DNA of 64,000 bases from Mimachlamys varia (taxonomy: Eukaryota > Mollusca > Bivalvia > Pectinida > Pectinidae): assembly GCA_947623455.1 (NCBI GenBank), contig OX392528.1, positions 57,244,322 to 57,308,321 of the forward strand, in the 5' to 3' direction. A program made the position numbers and the translations under genes. The notes beneath the pieces are model-generated. The model was given only the letters and a program-made list of their open reading frames with translations, was not told where the DNA came from and did no database searches. This document shows positions 14,600 to 24,700 of this stretch, piece by piece; position 1 is the stretch's first letter; the number at the start of each line of letters is the position of its first letter.

Positions 14600-17500
14600 T
14601 CAACCAGTCCTGTGTGGGCAACTTTTGATGATATATCAATGATGATGCTGAGATCCTGTGTATTGACAGAATGATGTCCTGTGTGGGCAGTTTCATAATC
14701 ATGTAGTCCTGTGTGGGCAGTGATGTGATCCAGCAGTCCTGTGTGGCCAGTGATGTGATCCAGCAGTCCTGTGTGGGCAGTGATGTGATCCAGCATTCCT
14801 GAGTGGGCAGTGATGTGATCCAGCATTCCTGTGTGGGCAGTGATGTGATCCAGCAGTCCTATGTGGGCAGTGATGTGATCCAGCTGTCCTGAGTGGGCAG
14901 TGATGTGATCCAGCATTCCTGAGTGGGCAGTGATGTGATCCAGCATTCCTGTGTTGGCAGTGATGTGATCCAGCATTCCTGTCTGGGCAGTGATTTGATC
15001 CAGCAGTCCTATGTGGGCAGTGATGTGATCCAGCATTCCTGTGTGGGCAGTGATGTGATCCAGCATTCCTGAGTGGGCAGTGATGTGATCCAGCATTCCT
15101 GTGTGGGCAGTGATGTGATCCAGCAGTCCTGTGTGGCCAGTGATGTGATCCAGCATTCCTGAGTGGCCAGTGATGTGCTCCAGCATTCCTGTGTGGGCAG
15201 TGATGTGATCCATCAGTCCTGTGTGGGCAGTGATTTGATCCAGCATTCCTGTGTTGGCAGTGATGTGATCCAGCAGTCCTGTGTGGCCAGTGATGTGATC
15301 CAGCATTCCTGTGTGGGCAGTGATGTGATCCAGCATTCCTGTGTGGGCAGTGATGTGATCCAGCATTCCTGTGTGGGCAGTGATGTGATCCAGCATTCCT
15401 GTGTGGACAGTGATGTGATCCAGCATTCCTGTGTGGGCAGTGATGTGATCCAGCATTCCTGTGTGGGCAGTGATGTGATCCAGCATTCCTGAGTGGGCAG
15501 TGATGTGATCCAGCATTCCTGTGTGGGCAGTGATGTGATCCAGCATTCCTGTGTGGGCAGTGATGTGATCCAGCATTCCTGTGTAGGCAGTGATGTGATC
15601 CAGCATTCCTGTGTGGGCAGTGATGTGATCCAGCAGTCCTGTGTGGCCAGTGATGTGATCCAGCATTCCTGAGTGGCCAGTGATGTGATCCAGCATTCCT
15701 GTGTGGGCAGTGATGTGATCCATCAGTCCTGTGTAGGCAGTGATTTGATCCAGCATTCCTGTGTTGGCAGTGATGTGATCCAGCAGTCCTGTGTGGCCAG
15801 TGATGTGATCCAGCATTCCTGTGTGGGCAGTGATGTGATCCAGCATTCCTGTGTGGGCAGTGATGTGATCCAGCATTCCTGTGTGGGCAGTGATGTGATC
15901 CAGCATTCCTGTGTGGACAGTGATGTGATCCAGCATTCCTGTGTGGGCAGTGATGTGATCCAGCATTCCTGTGTGGGCAGTGATGTGATCCAGCATTCCT
16001 GAGTGGGCAGTGATGTGATCCAGCATTCCTGTGTGGGCAGTGATGTGATCCAGCATTCCTGTGTAGGCAGTGATGTGATCCAGCATTCCTGTGTAGGCAG
16101 TGATGTGATCCAGTATTCCTGTGTGGGCAGTGATGTGATCCAGCATTCCTGAGTGGGCAGTGATGTGATCCAGCAGTCCTGTGTGGGCAGTGATGTGATC
16201 CAGCAGTCCTGAGTGGGCAGTGATGTGATCCAGCATTCCTGAGTGGGCAGTGATGTGATCCAGCAGTCCTGTGTGGGCAGTGATGTGATCCAGCAGTCCT
16301 GAGTGGGCAGTGATGTGATCGAGCAGTCCTGTGTGTGCAGTGATGTGATCCAGCATTCCTGTGTGGGCAGTGATGTGATCCAGCAGTCCTGTGTGGGCAG
16401 TGATGTTATCCAGCAGTCCTATGTGGGCAGTGATGTGATCCAGCATTCCTGTGTGGACAGTGATGTGATCCAGCAGTCCTGTGTGGGCAGTGATGTGATC
16501 CAGCAGTCCTGTGTGGGCAGTGATGTGATCCAGCAATCCTCTGTGGACAGTGATGTGATCCAGCATTCCTGTGTGGGCAGTGATGTGATCCAGCATTCCT
16601 GTGTGGGCAGTGATGTGATCCAGCATTCCTGTGTGGGCAGTGATGTGATCCAGCATTCCTGAGTGGGCAGTGATGTGATCCAGCATTCCTGTGTGGGCAG
16701 TGATGTGATCCAGCATTCCTGTGTGGGCAGTGATGTGATCCAGCATTCCTGTGTGGACAGAGCATTCCTGTGTGGGCAGTGATGTGATCCAGCATTCCTG
16801 TGTGGACAGTGATGTGATCCAGCATTCCTGTGTGGGCAGTGATGTGATCCAGCATTCCTGTGTGGGCAGTGATGTGATCCAGCATTCCTGTGTGGGCAGT
16901 GATGTGATCCAGTATTCCTGTGTGGGTAGTGATGTGATCCAGCATTCCTGAGTGGGCAGTGATGTGATCCATCAGTCCTGTGTGGGCAGTGATTTGATCC
17001 AGCATTCCTGTGTTGGCAGTGATGTGATCCAGCAGTCCTGTGTGGCCAGTGATGTGATCCAGCATTCCTGTGTGGGCAGTGATGTGATCCAGCATTCCTG
17101 TGTGGGCAGTGATGTGATCCAGCATTCCTGTGTGGGCAGTGATGTGATCCAGCATTCCTGTGTGGACAGTGATGTGATCTAGCATTCCTGTGTGGGCAGT
17201 GATGTGATCCAGCATTCCTGTGTGGGCAGTGATGTGATCCAGCATTCCTGAGTGGGCAGTGATGTGATCCAGCATTCCTGTGTGGGCAGTGATGTGATCC
17301 AGCATTCCTGTGTGGGCAGTGATGTGATCCAGCATTCCTGTGTAGGCAGTGATGTGATCCAGTATTCCTGTGTGGGCAGTGATGTGATCCAGCATTCCTG
17401 AGTGGGCAGTGATGTGATCCAGCAGTCCTGTGTGGGCAGTGATGTGATCCAGCAGTCCTGAGTGGGCAGTGATGTGATCCAGCATTCCTGTGTGGGCAGT

Positions 17501-18510
17501 GATGTGATCCAGAAGTCCTGTGTGGGCAGTGATGTGATCGAGCAGTCCTGTGTGTGCAGTGATGTGATCCAGCATTCCTGTGTGGGCAGTGATGTGATCC
17601 AGCAGTCCTGTGTGGGCAGTGATGTTATCCAGCAGTCCTATGTGGGCAGTGATGTGATCCAGCAGTCCTGTGTGGACAGTGATGTGATCCAGCAGTCCTG
17701 TGTGGGCAGTGATGTGATCCAGCAGTCCTGTGTGGGCAGTGATGTGATCCAGCAATCCTCTGTGGACAGTGATGTGATCCAGCATTCCTGTGTGGGCAGT
17801 GATACGATCCAGCATTCCTGAGTGGGCAGTGATGTGATCCAGCATTCCTGTGTGGGCAGTGATGTGATCCAGCATTCCTGTGTGGGCAGTGATGTGATCC
17901 AGCATTCCTGTGTGGACAGAGCATTCCTGTGTGGGCAGTGATGTGATCCAGCATTCCTGTGTGGACAGTGATGTGATCCAGCATTCCTGTGTGGGCAGTG
18001 ATGTGATCCAGCATTCCTGTGTGGGCAGTGATGTGATCCAGCATTCCTGTGTGGGCAGTGATGTGATCCAGCATTCCTGTGTGGGCAGTGATGTGATCCA
18101 GCAGTCCTGTGTGGACAGTGATGTGATCCAGCATTCCTGTGTGGGCAGTGATGTGATCCAGCAGTCCTGTGTGGACAGTGATGTGATCCAGCAGTCCTGT
18201 GTGGGCAGTGATGTGATCCAGCATTCCTGTGTGGGCAGTGATGTGATCCAGCATTCCTGTGTGGGCAGTGATGTGATCCAGCATTCCTGTGTGGGCAGTG
18301 ATGTGATCCAGCAGTCCTGTGTGGGCAGTTTATAGGCATTGTTATTGTCAGACAGTCCTGTGGGGGCAATTGTAGTCTGGTAGTCCTGTGTGGGCATCAG
18401 TATGAAGGCAGCTGTAGGCAGTCCTGAGTGGACACCAGTGACAAGTCTTTTGCAGTCATTGATGTGCTGTTAACAACCCAGTGTATGGTACTTATCCATG
18501 TCCTGTGTGG
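14600..18510. repeat. 30-bp minisatellite with higher-order structure
   Basis: Core array of 30-bp units from about 14695 to 18330; a typical unit is 15361-15390. The edges (14600-14700 and 18330-18510) are degenerate units with the conserved core tcctgtgtgggca. Because 30 is divisible by three, long frames stay open: all three minus frames translate over long runs (units MLDHITAHTG, ITSLPTQECW, SHHCPHRNAG) and one plus frame (VIQHSCVGSD). Two segmental duplications are visible: a 510-bp offset (15163 against 15673) and a 1,159-bp offset (16303 against 17462). The latter includes the same 19-bp truncated unit, ggacagagcattcc, at about 16755 and 17914. Confidence 0.97.
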
Positions 18511-18606
18511 ACATTGCAGAGATATCTAATGTGTGATCTGTGTATCATGTTGACCGTCATTGACTGACTATTATCCAGTTTGTGGATTGCAGACCACTTA
18601 CCTGGG

Positions 18607-18638
18607 GCAGAGACGTATATAACTTTATACGTCTCTGC
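18607..18638. repeat. Perfect 13-bp stem hairpin
   Basis: GCAGAGACGTATA is followed by a 6-base loop (taactt) and its exact reverse complement TATACGTCTCTGC. The stem is perfect, unlike most foldbacks in this window. Confidence 0.9.
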
Positions 18639-18644
18639 CTGGGG

Positions 18645-18676
18645 GCCGACTTAAGTGCGGGCCGACTTAAGTGCGG
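18645..18676. repeat. 16-bp direct repeat, two copies
   Basis: gccgacttaagtgcgg occurs twice in immediate tandem, six bases after the perfect hairpin. Confidence 0.95.
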
Positions 18677-18867
18677 AGATAATATATTTTGCAGTTTTGT
18701 AATTTATATGTGTGAGGATGTATGTGTGTGATAGTTGTGAGAGAGATGTATTATAGATATAAATATGTATAAGTAGTGTAATAAACTAATTTGGATGGGA
18801 TGATGCCTGACACTCTGCAACATGCCACACATTACGAGTTGTGGATGCTGCTCATGTCTTTCATCGG

Positions 18868-19098
18868 TGCCATTTTGTGTATCCCATCTTTGTTGATACA
18901 TTACTTATAGAAGTCATTTTACTTCTTATTCATATCATCTTGAAAAATTGTGAACCAAAAATGTCACAATTTTTTCTTTGTCATTAATAAATGACCTTTT
19001 CACAACTATCTTATCTTGAAGTTGTCTTTTTTGGAACTCTAATTTAGCAACAAAACAAGCTTCAGTCTCTGAACAAAATTATACAAGCTGACATAAAT
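18868..19098 (+). repeat. 231-bp direct repeat, copy 1
   Basis: Nearly identical to 19689-19919, offset 821 bp. It begins tgccattttgtgtatccc and ends at acaagctgacataaat. Differences are a handful of substitutions (for example agtcattttac against agtcattgtac, aaatgacc against aactgacc). The two copies bracket about 590 bp containing the promoter-like island, as LTRs or a duplicated segment would. Confidence 0.9.
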
Positions 19099-19272
19099 TT
19101 AATTTATTGGCACAATAAATATATTTATGCAAGTTGGTAATTGATTAAGTGTAGTTTAAATTACAGTACGTATTAGGCTATGTTTGTGCACTTTGTAGGT
19201 TGTACAGGCTCTCAACTTTCTAATGATCCATAAGTATATCCTTACGGTTTCAGTAGGTTTCTGTATTGACTA

Positions 19273-19305
19273 TCACGTGATCGCTATTTATAAACGATCA
19301 CGTGA
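19273..19305. promoter_or_regulatory. Inverted repeat with two CACGTG E-boxes
   Basis: TCACGTGATCG, an 11-base spacer, then its exact reverse complement CGATCACGTGA. Each arm contains the palindromic E-box CACGTG (19274-19279 and 19299-19304), a known target of bHLH-zip factors of the Myc/MITF/USF type. No transcript is evident from sequence alone. Confidence 0.6.
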
Positions 19306-19309
19306 ACTA

Positions 19310-19490
19310 AGGGTGATTTTCACACCCTCCCGGGACCTTTAGGGCCTACCTATGCGTGATCCGCATGTGACGCGGTCAGCAATACGCTGGACCAATCAGC
19401 GTTGTGCGTCACTGCCCTTTTTAACCAATCAGTGCATCGCGCACTGCTGGGGACTGGACACTGTCCGAGGGCCCTTCATCACTATTATAT
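19310..19490 (+). promoter_or_regulatory. GC-rich promoter-like island with twin CCAAT boxes
   Basis: In an otherwise AT-rich region, this stretch has two ACCAATCAG sites in the same orientation (CCAAT at 19392-19396 and 19425-19429). They lie 33 bp apart, a spacing of about three helical turns that is typical of paired NF-Y sites. Next to them are TGACGCGGTCA (19368-19378) and TGCGTCA, which resemble CRE half-sites, and CCTCCCGGGA. No ORF with recognisable content follows within the next kilobase, so this may be the promoter of a lost gene or of the repeat-bounded element. Confidence 0.45.
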
Positions 19491-19688
19491 TTTTACTGTA
19501 GCAGCTTCATCGGGATATCTTATGTAAAAACACTTTATTTCCGGACACCACATCTCAACTTAAAATCCACCATCCCTCCCTTCGAGCTTCCTAATTTATG
19601 TATCATTGCTAGTTTTGAGCCTTTACAGATATTTGCCATCATGACATTTTTTAATTTTGTCCTACAATTTGTTTGTTAATTATGTGTA

Positions 19689-19919
19689 TGCCATTTTGTG
19701 TATCCCATCTTTGTTGATACATTACTTATAGAAGTCATTGTACTTCTTATTCATATCATCTTTAAAAAATGTGAACCAAAAATGTCACAATTTTTTCTTT
19801 GTCATTAATAACTGACCTTTTCACAACTATCTTATCTTGAAGTTGTCTTTTTTGGAACTCTAATTTAGCAACAAAACAAGCTTCAGTCTCTGAACAAAAT
19901 TATACAAGCTGACATAAAT
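19689..19919 (+). repeat. 231-bp direct repeat, copy 2
   Basis: Second copy of the repeat at 18868-19098, ending again at acaagctgacataaat. After it the sequence diverges (tgtacatagtg against ttaatttattgg). Confidence 0.9.
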
Positions 19920-19954
19920 GTACATAGTGTATATCTGGTGTTTGTTCCATTCTT

Positions 19955-20130
19955 GATATCGGCGCTGCTAGTCGTGCTTGTCCAGGTTACACGGAACACC
20001 TGGTCTAATACTCTTGTACTTTTACGACCGTCTCCATGTAAATCTTTTCTTTGTCCATATTTTGTCTCTAGTTTAATCGATTTTGAGTTCCGATTATGGT
20101 TGTGTTGACATTTTGGTATTCTCTGATGTT
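19955..20130 (+). mobile_element. Retroelement 3' tail fragment
   Basis: Shares acacctggtctaatactctt, gtctccatgtaaatctt, agtttaatcgattttgagtt and gattatggttgtgttgac with the tail of the element at 44461-45186. Non-coding remnant. Confidence 0.55.
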
Positions 20131-20210
20131 TTTTCTTCGGTACAAAAAATATTTTTTTATTGTCCTTAGCATGTTATTTACACTGTTCATTTTATTTAGG
20201 ATGATACTTA

Positions 20211-21110
20211 ATTAACTCAATGAACATTAACGTTTATCCTGATATAGATTTCTCAATTAACATTGACGTTTATCCTTATATATATTTCTCAATTAATTAG
20301 ACGTTTATCATGATATAGATATCTAAATTAACATTGACGTTTATCCTGATATAGATTTCTCAATTAACAATGACGTTTATCCTGATATAGATATCTAAAT
20401 TAACATTGACGTTTATCCTGATATAGATTTCTCAATTAACATTGACGTTTATCCTTATATATATTTCTCAATTAATTAGACGTTTATCATGATATAGATA
20501 TCTAAATTTACATTGACGTTTATCCTGATATAGGTTTCTCAATTATCATTGACGTTTATCCTGATATAGATATCTAAATTAACATTGACGTTTATCCTGA
20601 TATAGATTTCTCAATTATCATTGACGTTTATCCTGATATAGATATCTAAATTAACACTGACGTTTATCCTGATATAGATTTCTCAATTAATTAGACGTTT
20701 ATCCTGATATAGATATCTCAATTATCATTGACGTTTATCCTGATATAGATATCTTAATTAACAATGACGTTTATCCTGATATAGATATCTCAATTAACAT
20801 TGACGTTTATTCTGATATAGATATCTCAATTATCATTGAAGTCTATCCTAATATATATTTCTCAATTAATTAGACGTTTATCCTGATATAGATATCTAGA
20901 TTAAGATTGACGTTTATCCTGATATAGATATCACAATTAACATTGACGTTTATTCTGATATAAATATCTAAATTAACATTGACGTTTATCCTGATATAGA
21001 TATCTAAATTAACATTGACGTTTATCCTGATATAGATTTCTCAATTAACATTGACGTTTATTCTGATATAGATATCTCAATTAACAATGACGTTTATCCT
21101 GATATAGATT
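20211..21110. repeat. 36-bp minisatellite (about 25 units)
   Basis: Period about 36 bp; a typical unit is 20361-20396. Conserved parts are attgacgtttatcctgatat and agatatct or agatttct, followed by caattaaca. Some units carry the slightly shorter variant caattaattagacg. Variants with atttctca and atctaaat tend to alternate, giving a partial dimer structure. It lies about 650 bp upstream of the calmodulin-like start codon. Confidence 0.95.
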
Positions 21111-21640
21111 ACTACGTAATGCTAAGCATGACGCTTTATCACAGATAAAGGCGATTTTCCTCCTGAAATATTCATAATCTTTGATACTCAGCGTGGATAA
21201 AACCCTATTCATTCTTACAGAAATCATATTGTCCTATTTGGCGACATTTTCAAGGTTATGGTCTATTCAGAATAAATATTGACACTATTGCCAATGTAAC
21301 ACCTGTATCTCCATTTAACTAGACACAGGATAGTTGCATTGTTATGAAATGAGATAGCAGAAACGAAAGGTCGCTTGGAAAAGACATAAAACGGTGCAGA
21401 ATAAATGTCAGAGCCAGTGTGTGTTGCTTTTGTAAATATATTTTACATTTGAATGCAACTGTCGCATTTACTTTTCTACTTTCGCCGTAGAGACACAGCC
21501 TTAGCTCCCTAGGGGCCCCGTGGAAATAATCGGCACGTGACGAAGCCTTAATTGCAAACGTCGGGATGTTTATCAATACACCCTTTTAATTAACTGTGTG
21601 TTGTCTTTTTCGAGAGACTTCATGGTTCCGTGCCACTGTT
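21111..21640. other. Upstream region of the calmodulin-like gene
   Basis: No separate gene seen. A short minus-strand ORF at 21319-21576 has no recognisable motif. This is probably the 5' flank of the gene that starts at 21766. Confidence 0.4.
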
Positions 21641-21735
21641 TATAAGGCGGTTTTCAACCTATTAATAGTTAAACACTGCTGACGCGATTCACAGGCAGGA
21701 TACGTGTTTATATATATATCATATATATACTTCCA
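21641..21735 (+). promoter_or_regulatory. Candidate core promoter and 5' UTR of the calmodulin-like gene
   Basis: A TATAAGG at 21641-21647 lies about 120 bp before the start codon, and an AT-rich tract tatatatat is centred near 21715. Either could act as a TATA element for exon 1. Which one is used, and the start of transcription, cannot be told from sequence. Confidence 0.35.
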
Positions 21736-21765
21736 ACTCGATCAGCTGTACACCTGTCTTGAGTC

Positions 21766-24700
21766 ATGGTAAGTATGTTAACCATACGATAGTGTTTAAC
21801 ACTTCATTAACATGTCTTCTTTGTTGTCTTATTTTACTATCACGGTTAAAATGATATCCTAAGTGTAACGTAGGTCGCCACTGGTAGAGAACTTCCTGTA
21901 GTAAGATTAGGTTACTAGATATAAGAATAGTGTATATAATAGGTCTCTATATGTTGTTAAAGCAGACTTCAAAATATGTCATATATACCTTCCAAGCGTT
22001 TAAGCGAGAGAGAAATTATGCGTTATCAATCAAAACCTATTAAATGTACGTAGAGTAAAGAGTTTATCTGTGGCATTAGTGAAGACGTGGTTACCAAATA
22101 CCATACAGAGGTTATCGGTCGCTAGGGACGCTTATCGAGTTACGAGTGAACTCTAGGTATTACTTACCCATGTCGTACAAAGCTGGTCTATCGAACTCGT
22201 CTGTTTATATTTGGCTAGGTTTGATAGATCGGTTAACGTGTGTGCGCTGGACTTCAATGAATATAATAAATTTCCCCAGATATTATATTTTGTCGCAGTC
22301 ATTGATATTTAATTATCTTTCACACGTGAACATATACATGTACACACACACGAACTCACACATGCTTAATGCGGCTGTAGGAAAACAATCTAGAATATCC
22401 ACAGGAAGCTAATTAATGTCATGAAGCTTGATATTTTCAAAGTACCAGATATTATTTATTTTCCGAAGTAATTATATATCAATTATGGTCCTTTGCTGAG
22501 GTCAATATGGTGTTATACCAACCTGGTATAATCAAATATTGACCGAAGGCGTTAGCCCGAGGTCAATATTTAAGATTCTACCAGGTCGGTATAACACCAC
22601 ATTGACCGAATCAAAGGTCCTTAATTGATATATAATTACTTTGGAATCCTTTTTATATTAGATGTCAAACTTTTTTGCAAAAGACTTTGAATTATATCTG
22701 TCTTAATAAAGAATGAAATTTACAGTTGCATGCATGGATACTATAACGTCACAATGATTATGACGTTACAAATGCAATATTGACTCGGTGTTTCTAAAAA
22801 TAGAAACAACAAGTCGATATCACAAAATATGGACCTCCATGTGACCCTATTTTAGCCAATGAGAATTGAGGAAAGCAGTTCACATGTAATATATTGCCTA
22901 GCAACATTTTCTGGCTAAATAAGTAATGAATAATAACATAATGAATCGGGCACAATACGAACATGTTAAATAGCATACACTGTAGGTATATGATCTTTAT
23001 CAAATTACATCAATGCTAAACATATTTTGAAATAAATCAATGAAATAAATCTTTCCAAATTCAGATACAGCCAAACTTCTGAGACCACTTTTCCATAAAG
23101 TCGTCGCTCCTTACCGGTGGTCATCTTATACAGGTTCAGATTCCAGTTTCATGAAATTTCCTTATTTTAAGTTATTTCCTTAATTTGTAAATCTCAAAAG
23201 GATATCGTTACAGAGGTTAGGAAGATAATTGTGTGTTAAGGAAATTCCCATTACTTTTAGAATGCTTTCCTATCGAGTTTTAATTTAAAGTATTTACTTA
23301 TGGTAAGAAACGGTTATGAAACTGGGGCCAGTTCACATGACAATTCAGTTTATTTCCAGTTAAATCGTGTTATCATAATATACATGTAAATGATGTTTTA
23401 AAATGCTTAGTCTCTGTAACATGTTTTGATATTGATGTGCTTCCTCAAATCGCTATACATAAACATTTTTGAATTAAAATAGTTTACGGTGAAGTTTTGA
23501 CTAAAATAGAAACCGGAGGTACCACAGCTGTACTAATATAGAACAAGGTCAAAACGAAAATGAGGATCAAAGTAGTCAAAGCAAGGTTCAATAACAACAG
23601 ACATGCAGTCTAAACCGTTGAGTAAATAATCAAGACAACCTTTCACGAAGCCCGTTTGGTCCCTTTAAATATATAATCTATGTAGCATATGTAATATATA
23701 ACAATGCCAATCATCCAAATAAATCTCAAAAAAATACATTGAAAGTATTATTTACCTTGCGACAAAAAGACGCAATTTTGTCTCTATTACAATTACAAAC
23801 TCTTAAACATCTCTCATGCAACTTTTTTATATAAAAGAAAATGAACACGAGCATTTTCTGTTATAAACCTAGTTATCAAGTTGACAATTCGTTTAGCTGT
23901 CATTTGACAATACCAGAGATTAGAATTAAGATATATTGAATAAAACTAATATTTCAAGTACTGTTAGCTTCATGTCAAATTGAATAACATTGAAACAGTC
24001 ATTGTAGAAAGAAATTTTGAGGAGAAGTACTTCGTTTTTTTAGCAAAGGACATGAACAACATTTTCTGATAAAAAAATAATTCGTTAAAGTTGTGAGCTT
24101 GAAGATAATATCACAATAGAATAAAACATTCTATTCTTATCAAATACTAGTTCAGAAACGTTTGGTAATGAGCTGACGATACTTGTGTGACCTATAGGGA
24201 TTATCAAATGATATAATGAACGGGTATTTACAATTACTGTTTCTATTGTCATACTATGTGACGCAAATACTGTTACGTATTTCATATTTAGGACATTGCG
24301 ATATTGGTATCAAACTTACTGTCTTGATAACAATGGCGGAGGTTATCTTTAAGTAGTATGGTACGAACGTATACATCAGTATCGTTCCTGCCGAGTCGGA
24401 GATCGATAAATTATTGATATAGTAATTATAACACCTCTGGTGACGTTTGTTGTTGTATACGTGTTTAAAGATCAACAAAACGTCCAGGGGATTCTAAAAC
24501 GGAATATGATTAACATTGGAACCTGTTTTGTTATTATTTCTGTTATAATTAATACATGTCCGTTATGAATAATCACCCGGATGTCCTCATATGATTGGTT
24601 CCAGTCTTTGCCCTTTGTTTCCATTCTATTAATTCCAAATATAGTCTTATTGTGTAGTAAATGTGTTCGTCAGTAGTTGATTCCTATATACAGAAGTAAG

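Larger units (their letters stand above)
18511..18867. other. Non-coding spacer with hairpin
   Basis: No gene seen. It contains the hairpin and short direct repeat listed separately and leads into the first copy of a 231-bp direct repeat. Confidence 0.5.

Noticed and set aside
14557..16746. A 729-codon minus-strand ORF as a real gene
   Set aside because: It is an automatic result of a stop-free 30-bp unit. Other frames are open too, and unit variation is mostly non-synonymous. Kept as a finding to test, not as a gene.
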